From Condylostoma magnum (Eukaryota; Ciliophora; Heterotrichea; Heterotrichida; Condylostomatidae), in contig CAKKTI010000028.1 in NCBI GenBank assembly GCA_920105805.1, positions 1 to 64,000 on the forward strand: 64,000 bases of DNA. The letters run 5' to 3'. A program made the translations under genes and the position numbers. Positions within the stretch are counted from its first letter, which is position 1, and every line of letters starts with the position of its first letter. Positions 38,401-52,322 of the stretch are shown one piece after another. The notes beneath the pieces are model-generated. The model saw only the letters and a program-made list of their open reading frames with translations. It ran no database searches and was not told the origin of the DNA.

Positions 38401-39646
38401 AATTACCTTTAAATACCCTTGGCATTTTATGTATTGGATTTATTCTTATTTGAATTGGGATTTTTATGTATTTCAAGTAAGATAGAAACTTATTATCATT
38501 TCATATCATTCTATTTCCCCTTAATCTTTAAATAATTTTAACCATTACGTTATAAGGTAGATCAGGAGTTGCTGTATTGGTATTTTCTATTAATTTTTGG
38601 TATAAAACAGATTTTTCAGTTATATCACGCAGATAATTAGTCATTTCAATGCGTTTTTTGTATGTTTCTGTTGTCTCATGTGGAAATCTGATATTAATTC
38701 TAGATGCTTTCTTCTTTACATTATCCTATGGCAAAAATATTATGTATTTTGAGCTGGATTCATCATAGTCTAAAATATGGCAATCTACTCATCCAATTCT
38801 ACCATCATTATAATTCTTTATAGAAAATCCAGGTAAGTAATCATACCCATTTTCCTCTATTAGTTTTGTTAAATGTTCTTTTGACTTATTCCCTTTATGC
38901 TCTGGGTCAAATTAAAACAGTGGCAGAAATTTAGACGGTAACTTGTACAGAATGCTCAATTATTCATGGGTAAATCCTTAAGCATGTGATGAAACTCTTG
39001 GTAATTTAGGCTTTCCGAATACTAGCTAGCGTTTCTAAGGCCTTTTTTGCCTTTATACTTGATTTATTTAAGGAGATTCTTAAATTTTAGGACTAATCTA
39101 AATAGGAGCAACTGACCCAAATCTTGCAATTTGTCCTTTTATTTTATTATTTCCCTCCTAAATTTGATTTACTTGTGAATGCCCTTTTATTATTTCTTAT
39201 CTATTATTAGATTTACTCCTTAAATTAGGAACTGATTATTTATGATATCTTATTCTTAAATTCTGCTTATTAATACTCTTAGTGCTATAATGAATTTCTT
39301 ACAAATTCTTGAAAACTTTTTATGATTTCACATTTCTTGAGGGCTAGTTGATTGATATAAGTTTGCCAGTAGCATCTCTTGTAAAAATTGGAGCTTCTTA
39401 TTTGTTAAAGCGTAGGTCTTCGTCTAGCATTGGCAATTTTCTCATATTTTAGACTGTCATATTCAAATTATCCCCTAGCATTGAGTTACTCAGCATGTTT
39501 GATTATTTGTGTTTAGTGGATTGTCTATGCCCAAAACGAGACCCTGTTGTATAGTTTAAATCAGTATCTATCCTACGGTCAAATGTCGCATTAAGGGCTT
39601 TAAACTATCTCGACTTACTGAAAGGTATTACTTTAGGTTCTTCCAT
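26447..39646 (-). CDS. Axonemal dynein heavy chain
   Basis: About 4,394 residues in 13.2 kb, a complete dynein heavy chain. The tail occupies residues 1-1550. The motor follows: AAA1 with [15 protein letters not shown] (near base 34680) and CFDEFNR; AAA2 GKAMSGKST (near 33830); AAA3 GSTGTSKTT (near 32620); AAA4 GVGGTGRQS (near 31600); then the stalk/microtubule-binding region (about 31.0-30.0 kb), AAA5-6 and a C-terminal domain ending [12 protein letters not shown], then TAG. The C-terminal extension and the tail indicate an axonemal type, probably a single-headed inner-arm chain (DNAH1-like is a guess). Many Trp are TGA and hundreds of Gln are TAA/TAG. The whole length is divisible by three, so any introns here are 15 nt or another multiple of three. 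Confidence 0.95.
26663..26677 (-). other. 15-nt intron in the dynein gene
   Basis: GTAAGTGTTATACAG lies exactly between MPI and IWLKP. Dynein C-termini read MPV-IWLKP at this point, so removing these 15 nt restores the family sequence. It has canonical GTAAGT...AG ends. Introns of 15-16 nt are characteristic of heterotrich ciliates. Confidence 0.85.
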
Positions 39647-39774
39647 TTATTATAGGCTTACTAAGCAATTATGTTTAAAAAACTATGTGACACCTTTGGA
39701 TTAATATGTTAAATTATAGTATTGACTATTTTATGCACTAACAAGTTTCTCCTAAATATATATATAAATTTAAT

Positions 39775-40992
39775 ATGGGCACATCGTGTAGTTGCAATGA
39801 TTTCAACGATAAATCAGAGTTTCGTCCAATTCCCTTCACAGGTTAATTTGTATAAGAAGCTAATTGCAGTTAAATCAGAGGATTTATAGATATAAAACTT
39901 CCCAATGAAATCGGACTATATAGGCCTTGTCTATTTTAACCCAATTGTTCAACAGGCCATGAAATACAGTTTAATGATACTTAAGAACCTAGAAACAGTT
40001 ACCAGATGTTTAACGAGGCTAAATCTAGTATAAATGCTACCCCTAGGAAATAGTTTTCTAGTGAAGAATCATTGCCTTCATAGTTACAAAAGACTAAAAA
40101 GTAGTTTGATTTAGGAAGTAAAGTAAAATAGTTGACTGATCCCTAATCAATCAGCAGCTTTGAGTCTCCAGTACAAAATATGCAAGAGTATTTCAATTAT
40201 TCTTCTCATAATTTTGATGACTCAAAGTCTATATAGTTATTTTCACCTCTTGGATCAACTCTAGGAAATGTCAAAATTGATTAAATTGATATCATGAATA
40301 AAACTGGAGATGAAATGCTTAATTCATTAGAACTCAGTGAAAATTAGTTTGAGTTTAGTAAAGATTCCGGTGTTAGTATTCCAACCTTCTAAATGGTGCC
40401 TAGTACTTAAAATAATGATGATTATATTAATTTAGATGAGTTTATAACATTTCAGTAAGAGCCTAATCAATATAAACTGTAAAGGACTAAAAAAGACGTT
40501 ATAATGGAAGGGGAACTTTAGAAATTTAGGCCTGGAATATCTAAGTAATATGTCCCTCGCTGATGTGTTCTAACACAAAAGGAGTTTAAATACTACAAAA
40601 ACTAATGGACATCCTATTGAAGAAGTGCAACTCCTATAGCTACGGTGCCTTGCTGATAAATTAAACATGCAAAACGGAAACCACGGTCAAAAACCTAATT
40701 TGAGATATTTCTACTAAAGGAAGATCCAGATACTGTATACTCTAGGGAGTCTACTTCAAGGGTAAACTTAACTCAAATTAGCAGTAAAACCATTGATGAG
40801 TGTGTATAAGGCGGGAAGTTAATGAAGAGGCCTATGAGAAGATATTCCCCGTAATCTCCCAGGAACTCGTGGTCATGGAGTAATAGAGAATGGATGTGAT
40901 GGGCATCTGAAAAAAGACTACTGTTTGACGCTAAGGATTCAAGAGAGTGTAGAAGTTGGATAAGGGCTCTAAATGATAATTGTGAGATTTAA
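39775..40992 (+). CDS. PH-domain protein with lipidated N-terminus candidate
   Basis: 405 residues. The PH domain (about 243-400) starts IMEGELQKFRPG, continues QYVPRWCVLTQKEFKYYKNQ and ends with the conserved Trp helix ECRSWIRALND. It binds phosphoinositides or partners at membranes. The N-terminus MGTSCSCND has Gly2 and Cys5/7, so a lipid anchor is plausible. Residues 20-240 are Ser/Asn rich and disordered. At least four Trp in the last 150 codons are TGA, one only about 31 codons before the stop. The stop TAA is 4 bp from the end of the convergent XPF gene. Confidence 0.85.
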
Positions 40993-40996
40993 ATAA

Positions 40997-43111
40997 TCAT
41001 TTTTTATTCATTCTACATATTCCTAAGTTTGTTAGTTTTTATTAGACTAATACACTGTTAGCGTTTTGCTAGTTTCGTAAAATCTGCTTGAATATCTTGC
41101 ATGTTGTATATGGATTATTTGATATTAGCAGTTTTACCTTAGGGAAGTTTCTTAGGATTCCTCTCAAATTTCTCATTTAGTATTGGAATTATCAATCAAT
41201 TCGGTTTCAGTTTTACTCGGTATAGAATTGTCTTTATTTCGAAATTCTTCTCTCAATTTCAATAAGTAAATACGCACCTTCTGGATACTTGCTTTATAGT
41301 CCTTTGAGTTATTCTATAAGTCTACCATTTTTAATGGATTAATGTAAATCTTTGGTTTCAACACATTTACGCTCTACAGCGATGTATTTATTAAGCAGAT
41401 AATCTCCTATATAAAGATGCGTTGGGGCCACTTTAAAGCCAAATTTATGTAAGTGGTAAGGTAGGGGGCCAGTAAATTCTCTTAAGTCAACCTTTATAGT
41501 TTAAAAGTTATTAGTTTAGGGATGGATATCTTATATAACGAATGCTTCATTGTATTCTTATAGAGCTAAATAGCCTTGTAGTTCTAATTCTGCTTGTATA
41601 TTTTAAGTTATGAATTCTTATTAAATCTCTAAAATGTGAATTGAGGGAAATGCTATTTACTCGGTAATGCAGTGCTATTAGTAAATTTAAAGTTATCTTT
41701 ACAGGCTTAAATCTTATTAGTATATTATAACTGAAACAGGATTCAACGTATATAACAATGACTCATTATAAGACTATTAAATCTTAATAGTAAATCCTGG
41801 CTAGGTCAGATTTTCAATGGAATTTTATTATTATTAATCGCCTTACTGTAAAACATAAGTATTCAAACGGCTTATTAAATCTTGAATTAGAGTGTTTACT
41901 TGTTATTCCTCTAATTCATTACAAAATTGAGTATAATTACTTTGCAATAAAGCTATTAAATTTGACTATTAGGCAATATTACTAGATAGTTTCTTAAGAT
42001 CTTTCTTCAAATCAATCTTTTTAAAATTAGGGAAGTAAATTAAAATTACACCTCTTTATTCCTGTCTTTAGGCCTCATATAATGATTTAGAAAGTAAATC
42101 TATTTTTAGAGCAGGTTTTAAATTAAAATCAATTTGGGAATCAGTTATTTTGTATAATAAACTTTTAGTTAAATTACATATATTCTCAGCTTAGTTAGAA
42201 TTATATCAAATGCTATTTCTCTTTTGATAATCATTCAAATTATTTTCCTGTCTTATTATATATGAAAATTAGCTGTAAAAACTTATATAGTCAACATTAA
42301 ATAAAATCCTACATAGGAATTTGATATCTTTAATATTCTATTTTAGTACTTTCACTGCAGGCTGTGCTAAAGTGAGATTTTTACTACCACAGTATCTATA
42401 AATTAAATTTTCATAACCCAAAAGTGTATATTTTTCATCATACGTGTAAATATTCTGACTTCGACACTGAATTTTTAAATTTTCTATTGCCTGATGTAAA
42501 ATTTATACTAAGTTTTGAAATAATTAATTAATTTCTTCTTATGGATTATCAGTATATACTTACACATTCTACAAATCAACTACTTCTATTACTCTATCAT
42601 TTATGCCTAAAGTAATTAAATTCTATATAAAAAATCGTTTAATTATTTTACTAATACAGAACTAAATTTTAGCATATTAATCACTTATTAGTATGATTTT
42701 TGCATTTCTATTTTTCTATAGCAGCATTTTTGTACACAATTGATCTAATTTAGAATTTGATTCATTTTCAGGTCTTAGAATAACCAATGCATCTACCTTT
42801 TACAGTTCAATTTCATGCTGTAATACATCAAGTGATAAAGTTTTCTCGGATACAGAAATATGCCCACCATTACAATAAACTTGTTTTCTCTTTTCCTTAT
42901 CATTTTAATAATCCTGTATATTAAATCCTAACTCTCTTATAAGAGTTTACTCTTTTATACTAAGATTTAAATATATTACTAAACTTTCCGGTAATTTCTG
43001 CATTAGCTTAATTACAACTCCTGCAATATTACAACCCATAGGAATTACACATAAGCTCCTATTTTCCCTGATCAACTAATCTGTTATTAGCTCATGAAAA
43101 CCAATAGACAT
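40997..43111 (-). CDS. XPF/ERCC4-family structure-specific endonuclease
   Basis: 704 residues, shorter than the usual 900. The nuclease domain (about 540-625) has VDLREF, then GDYLLNKYIAVERKCVETKDL, i.e. the catalytic GDx(n)ERKxxxD motif intact, with KNGRLIEQL. It is followed by a tandem helix-hairpin-helix region (FPKVKLLISN, CKIFKQIL) that pairs with ERCC1 in other species. The N-terminal helicase-like part is divergent, without helicase motifs, as in XPF generally. XPF-ERCC1 cuts the 5' side of DNA lesions in nucleotide excision repair. The start codon is 14 bp from the divergent GCN2 start. The stop is TGA. Confidence 0.88.
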
Positions 43112-43125
43112 TTTTAACAACTAAA

Positions 43126-46470
<3,345 letters not shown>

Positions 46471-46536
46471 ATATATTTTAGTGCAATAGTGGTTTACTCT
46501 TTCTACTAATTATTATACTTAAGGCTGATTAAACTA

Positions 46537-46719
46537 ATGGAAAAAATGGAATTGCCTGACATGGTTTATTACCGATTATTCAAAATGATTAATTTTATAA
46601 TTTCATCAAATAAAAAGCAGCCTTATACATACAAAACTAATTAAACTTATCTTACTGTAATAAAATAAGACAAAAAGTATACAAATGCAAAATTCTTGTG
46701 TTTTCTGATAAGCATATAA
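46537..46719 (+). CDS. Possible small protein or C-terminal extension of GCN2
   Basis: 60 residues starting MEKMELPDMVYYRLFKM. It is in the same frame as GCN2, separated only by TGA 46468. If that TGA is Trp, this is GCN2's tail; if a stop, it is a tiny separate frame. No family recognised. The frame stays open to a TAA at 46765 that overlaps the TAG stop of the opposing CCT gene. Confidence 0.3.
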
Positions 46720-46763
46720 TAGATCTCAATTAGATCCTATATAAAATCCAATATAAAAAATTA

Positions 46764-47267
46764 CTAAATAAGACTAAGCTAAAGTCCAGGAAGTCTAATC
46801 AAATCAAATCCTAACTCTAAATATGGTTCAGCTTGCTTGCTTACAAATCTTCCCTTGAATCTTTGCCTCTTTTCAGCATGAACCTTTCTAATTTGGTAAG
46901 TAAACTTTTTCTAGTATTTTCTTTGCCTCCTCTTCTCAATATACTTTTATACCTTAGCCTCTCTCTCTTATCTAGTAATGAAATTACCTATAAATGTATC
47001 ACGTGGCACTGTTGAAATTCTCGGCTTCCTTCTTCGCCTTTATCTTTTGCCCATTGCTTAAAATTTCTCCTGCTGACCAGTATTTTCTTATGCTTAAAAT
47101 GCCACTTACATCTAACAAAACCTTTTAAAATCGAAGCTGTTTATTCATTGCAAGAAGGAGTAAAACATTGTTATGTTTGGTGGATACATAGCCGAGAATT
47201 TGGCAGGAGTGGGCTAAGGCTTTTAGGGGTAAGAAGCCTCTGCAGATTCTTCTGATTATTCGGACAT
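46764..47267 (-). CDS. CCT-motif protein (second copy in window)
   Basis: 167 residues from ATG 47267. The CCT motif is at about 92-137: QEREAKVQKYIEKRRQRKY, then FTYQIRKVHAEKRQRFKGRFV, closer to the plant consensus than the 9325 protein. It is preceded by a very basic patch (KRQRRRRKPR). The first 60 residues are Ser/Glu/Pro rich with one Trp as TGA. Nuclear regulator inferred. The two CCT proteins share only the motif, so they are not a recent duplicate. Confidence 0.85.
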
Positions 47268-47435
47268 TTTATGAATTTGATTATATATTTGCCAGAAATA
47301 TATTTATACATTTTGTACTGATTTAAAAAGGAAAATGGTATTATGTGTGTGTCAATACACATTTTAACAGTAGCACAAATATAGAACAGTGTACTAATCT
47401 AGCATTAATTTCTACTTACATTTTATATATAAATT

Positions 47436-48314
47436 ATGGCGGAACTATAATAAGCTATTTCTTTTAAAAATGATGCTACAAATTTCTACAAACTTCAGCA
47501 ATACGAGAAATCAGTTGATAACTTTTTACAGTGTATCACAATCCTAGAAAGCTTAACAACTACTACTTAGATCCAGAATCTCTTATCATCATGTAAATAT
47601 AATCTGATATTAGCATTAGTAAAACTTGAGCAATGGGAATCTGTAATAGAATATTGTTAAGAGTTGTTAAAGATCAAAGATGAAGCTAAGATTCGATTCA
47701 GAATGGCTCAAGCTTTGTTCCACTAGAAATAATACTAAAATGCTTAGATATTCATAGACTCCTGCAAAAATTAGCTTCAGGACGATCCTACATTCTAGGA
47801 ACTTTCTCTTTAAATAACAAATGCAAACAAGGGTAAGTAAACTAAAATCGATGAGCTTGAAGAAGTAGATGATGCCTCGATTCTAACTTAACAATAGCTT
47901 AAATTGCCAAAAATATCAAAAAGGAAAATGAAAGAAGGACTATAAGGAATCTAATAAAGAACTCCTGAAGATATACGCAAAATGGCTCAGACTTTAAAGG
48001 ATATGGATCCGAGACTTGCTGTAAATCTGTTTAAAGCTCATGGAATAAGGATGACAGCTGAAGAAATCGGATAACTTGGCAAGGCATTAGACTAAAATAC
48101 GATAAATAGGGTTATGAACCTATCTAAATCAAAGTAGGAGTAAAAGCCTGCCCCTGCTCAAAGAAAGTACAAAACATAAGAAGTATAAGAGATTGTATAG
48201 GGGTTAGAGAAATTCAAAACTTTCTTAGACTAAATGTATGATACCTGTATATCTGGTTATAGGAAGTTTATAACTATCAGTGTTTTATTCATTTACCTTA
48301 GCTATGTATTTTAG
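47436..48314 (+). CDS. TPR co-chaperone-like protein with C-terminal membrane anchor
   Basis: 292 residues. TPR repeats occupy about 1-135 (FKNDATNFYKLQQYEKSVD, YNLILALVKLEQWESVIEYC, RFRMAQALFHQKQYQNAQ), the arrangement used by HSP90/HSP70 co-chaperones and immunophilins. A conserved-looking helical module follows (TPEDIRKMAQTLKDMDPRLA). The last 20 residues are hydrophobic (ITISVLFIYLSYVF) right before TAG-TAA, a tail anchor. This suggests an adaptor on mitochondria or ER. If the TAA after KTFLD (about 48230) were the stop, the anchor would be lost. Confidence 0.75.
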
Positions 48315-48412
48315 TAATCAATTTGACTTACTTGATTATCAGTTTGCATATAATTTTATTGTGCTCTATACTTATATTTCATTTTTAAGTATTAGTAAGA
48401 CAATTTAATAAA

Positions 48413-49783
48413 ATGAGTACTTCGCAATAATATATGGGTTAAGGTAAAATTAAAATATACCCAACTCCTGAAAATAGTTATGATGTAGAGGACTAGCTTT
48501 CTGAGAGTAGATTAGAGTAATAAACTTTGTAGAAAAAAGTAGTTACAGATATGTTTATGTAACGTTTAGAATAAAGTCATTAGAAGCAAAATCTTTTAGA
48601 TCCAATTAAGAAAATTGATTTAGTTAATGGAATATTAGCTATTGTTATCATAGGAGTTGCTATAATACAAAATGAGATATATTGGATTTAAGACCAGTTA
48701 ACTGATAATATTAATATTCTCAGAGTGATTAGCTTAGCTTTAAACTGAATCATAGTAATAAACCTAATGAAAAGAAAGTGATTTATATACTCTTATGACG
48801 ATTTATTACCTGTTACCAACCTAAAGTAAAGTCATATAATAGATTCTTTAGAGTTCTTATATAATTTGATAGTTCCAGTTCCTTTTTACCGATATGAAAT
48901 TTAGCTGTGATAAGACTAGATCTATTAAATCGATGATATCATTACTTCTCTTGTGATTTTCAAGATCTATTTAGTTATTAAGCCTGTATGCCATTATTCT
49001 CGATGATATAGCCCTTAAAGCTTGTAGTTATATTATAGACACAGTATAAACCCAAATTACTCGTTTATAACAAGATGCCTTCTAAGACAACATCCCTTTC
49101 TACTAGTTTTGAGTATAATCTTTATATTCATTATAGGCTTAGGCATTTAAATTAGGATTTTTGAAAGACCAGCAAGGGATGATTACTATGATTACTATTG
49201 AAACACATTTTGAACAGTAATTGATACCTTAGCAACGATAGGATATGGTTTTAACATGCCCTAGAGTATAATATCAAAACTTATATTAATATGCAGCAGT
49301 ATGCTGGGAATCTGCGTGTTATCAATGATCATTGTCTTACTTTTTGCCACTATAAGATTATCCCCGAGCTAATTATCCGCATATAATCAGTATATTCAAA
49401 GATACTAAAAAATAGGCAGGCTTCAGGATCTAGGTATAAGAATGATATAAAGCTATTTTAGATTAAGATAAGCAAGAAGACGCAATGAAAAATAACGTAT
49501 TTATTACTTATTACATTACTATAGAGTTTTTAGTAATTTTAAAGAGCTGTTGCACCTTTCAAAATAAGAATAGACTCTTTATTAGATGATAATGAAGTTT
49601 AATACTAAAAGAAATTTTATATTGAATTGAAATAAGGATAATAATTAGTATGAATTAGAGCTGATAGCTGAAATTATGGTTCATGTGGTGTACTCAAGCT
49701 AACTAATTAATTAAATTGGGTAAGAACTTTCATAAAGCTCTAATTAAATGCTGGAAGAATTCAATAAAATTAGTAATAAATAA
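48413..49783 (+). CDS. Six-TM potassium channel (SK-like)
   Basis: 456 residues with six hydrophobic segments and one pore. The pore helix and filter read FWTVIDTLATIGYGFNMP, the TIGYG potassium filter (near 49230-49255). S1 is DLVNGILAIVIIGVAII; the fourth segment has few basic residues, so strong voltage sensing is unlikely. A basic helix after S6 (RLRQARRRNEKQR) resembles the calmodulin-binding start of SK channels. Several Trp are TGA. The last in-frame TAA is one base before the next ATG; TAA at 49744-49746 is an alternative stop. Confidence 0.85.
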
Positions 49784-49784
49784 A

Positions 49785-51020
49785 ATGTCATCATCCTCGT
49801 CATTAACTAGTTCTGAAGAATCAGAAAGTTAAATATCTATAGAGAGGAATGATACAAAGGTTCATTTGTCACTTATTGTAAGGCTAATTGCTGCACTGGC
49901 TTTTTGTTTTGTGGTTCCTCTAGAAGCTTTAATTCAATAAGAGTTGATTCAATAGTAGTAGCACACAGTATATTCGTTCTAACAGTAATCAAATTCTTAA
50001 TCTACCATCGAATTTTTCAAGGTATTAGCATATATCACCTAGCCGATAGCCCTGTATATTATAACACCAATTTTAATATAATTTATTGATGCAAGAATCG
50101 GGCTAAAAATAGCTGTAATTCTCAACTTTGTTAGGTATGTATCTGTCATGCTTAGTTTTATGACATAAGAGCCTAGACCATACTGGATAAGTAATGATAT
50201 AAAAGGCTAAATTTGCCTGTATAATTATGGAAACCCATCATAAGAAATAATGACAGGAGCAACTATTATAGTTTACCTATCAATCTCAATTTTTCATGGC
50301 AAGAGCATTTATATACGAGTTTTAGTATATTCATTATGTATTGGTATTTTGATAACTATAGGTATAGGATAAGTATTATTAGGACTAAACTTCCCTCATT
50401 AAATTGTAATTTCATACTGCTATGCCTTTGTGTACTTAACAATAGTGTTCTCAATTAATTCAAGCTTGCAATAACTTATATATAAATGTGGATTTAGTTA
50501 TAATCAGAATAGATAAAACGGTGTATATTGGTTTATCGCATCTGTTTTGATGTTTGCTGTTTCGCAAATTTGCTACATACTAATAACCTTAGGATTTATT
50601 ACTCATATAGAATGGCAAGATAACATAATGAAAAGTTGTGATTTAAAGTACTCAATACATGCGTATACTTTATTTGGCACAGAGTCAATTGTATTTAATT
50701 TTGGAATGATGTTTGGGTCAATGCTAATTGCTAAGTTTTATTCTGAGTTTTGGTGGAATACTCCATTATGGATGAGAGTTATAAGAACAATAATCGCTGA
50801 AATATTTTCAATAGGAATCATAATAGGATTAGACTAAATAGACACAGAAGATGCAATTACTAAATACATGTTTTCGTATATATTCCCATCCTTTCTAGCA
50901 GGATTTTTCATAACAGCCGTGACAACTTATATATCGATAAAACTGAATCTAGCCCACAAGGTAAGACCAGGACTGGGAGCCACTCAATTTCTACCATTAG
51001 GAAGCATTTTAGATACTTAA
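49785..51020 (+). CDS. Glucose-6-phosphatase/PAP2-like membrane protein, catalytic residues changed
   Basis: 411 residues with about nine hydrophobic segments. The EPRPYW, NYGNPSQEI and LLGLNFPHQIVISY segments sit where G6Pase-type PAP2 proteins have RPYW, PSSHA and RxxxxxHFPHQV. The active-site His of the middle motif is replaced by Gln-Glu, and Arg and His of the last motif by Gln and Asn. It therefore looks like a phosphatase-fold protein without phosphatase chemistry. Only Pro/Phe scaffold residues remain. The family assignment is moderate. The N-terminus is Ser rich (SSSSSLTSSEESES). Confidence 0.65.
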
Positions 51021-51059
51021 TTCTAACGCCTAACTATCTTTTTCACAATCTTCTTTTAC

Positions 51060-52304
51060 TTATATGCCTTGCTTTCTTTTATAGTTGTATGTAATATATA
51101 CACTCAACAATCCTAAAGTTCCAGTATATAATACAAACATCATTCCATAGGGAGAATTGTTGCCTCCAGTAAGCCTACAAACTAAACTGTAAAGAACTGG
51201 CGCGGGTAGATACCCAATTACTGTATAAAACAACGCTCCAAATGAACTTGCCATATACTTTAATTCCTTAGGCACTGAGCTAATCATTACTCCAATCAAA
51301 GTTGGCATAGTCATTGCTCCAAAGAACAATAAAACACCTAAAACTCCCATTCAAATATAAGGGTTTTATATAAAAGGCAGCATAATTCCGCATCCAGCTC
51401 CAATGAAATAAAAGAAAGAGCAAATCATTAAGGCTTTTGGTTTTCTGTATCCGCCAGCTTTGTGCACTATTAACCCACCGACACCCGCTCCAAAAGTAGG
51501 CCCAAGTAAAATAATTCCAGCGTATATCAGATAAGCGTCCATTGGATCCATCAGTAGAATATTAGTTGCAAAGTCTGTTCCCCAGAATTAAACTCCTGTA
51601 GCTATGAATAAAACCACACTAATCGATAGAACGGAGAAAAGGTAAACTTTATTACTTAGTAATTTAAGTAAATTTTACATAAAGGAGCTTTCTTCAGATG
51701 CGAGAAGATATTTTGAAAGACTTGAAGACTTTTAGTCTAGAAGTTCAGCTGGGACTCTATGAAATAAAGCTCCCATTAAGAATAATAAAGCTCCGTAGAT
51801 GTAAAATCCGATATATCATGCAATATAGGTTTTCATGTACTGCGTTATGAGGTATCCTATAATTATTCCTAAAGGTGTGGATATCATCAGGGCTGTCATA
51901 AGTAAGGTTCTATATTTATCCGAGGAATATACATCAATCCATGCCGGAAAGAATACAACTATAAAGGATTAGAAAAAGCCTACTAAGAATCTTTGTGCAT
52001 AGGTCAATAAAAATCAATATTTTGAGTAAGGAAAACATGCGATTGTAATCCCTGTAAGAGCGCAGCATGTAGTAAGTATAGTCTTTGCAGAGAATCTATA
52101 ATAAGCATATCCGGATAAAAGAGTTCCAATTATTAAGCCAATGTAGAAAATAGAGCCTAAGCCGCCAACCTCCAGCTCATTAAAGCCCATTATTTCCTTA
52201 ATTTCATCAGTTAAAGCTGGTATTGAGCCATTGTCCATAGATATCCCTAAACTTGCTGTTAGAATTATTACCGCCACCGATGTAGTTGAGTTGTTTGTTT
52301 CCAT
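51060..52304 (-). CDS. Major facilitator superfamily transporter
   Basis: 414 residues with about 12 hydrophobic segments. TM1 is followed by SMDNGSIPALTDEIKE and ELEVGGLGSIFYIGLIIG, resembling the Spinster/sugar MFS groups. An A-motif-like loop is not clear; GGLIVHKAGGYRKPKAL in the second half resembles the repeat loop GxxxDRxGRR. The substrate cannot be told. Two Trp are TGA. The stop TAA follows KQGI. The upstream LRR gene stops 18 bp before this ATG on the same strand. Confidence 0.85.
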
Positions 52305-52322
52305 GTTTATATAAGAAATTTA

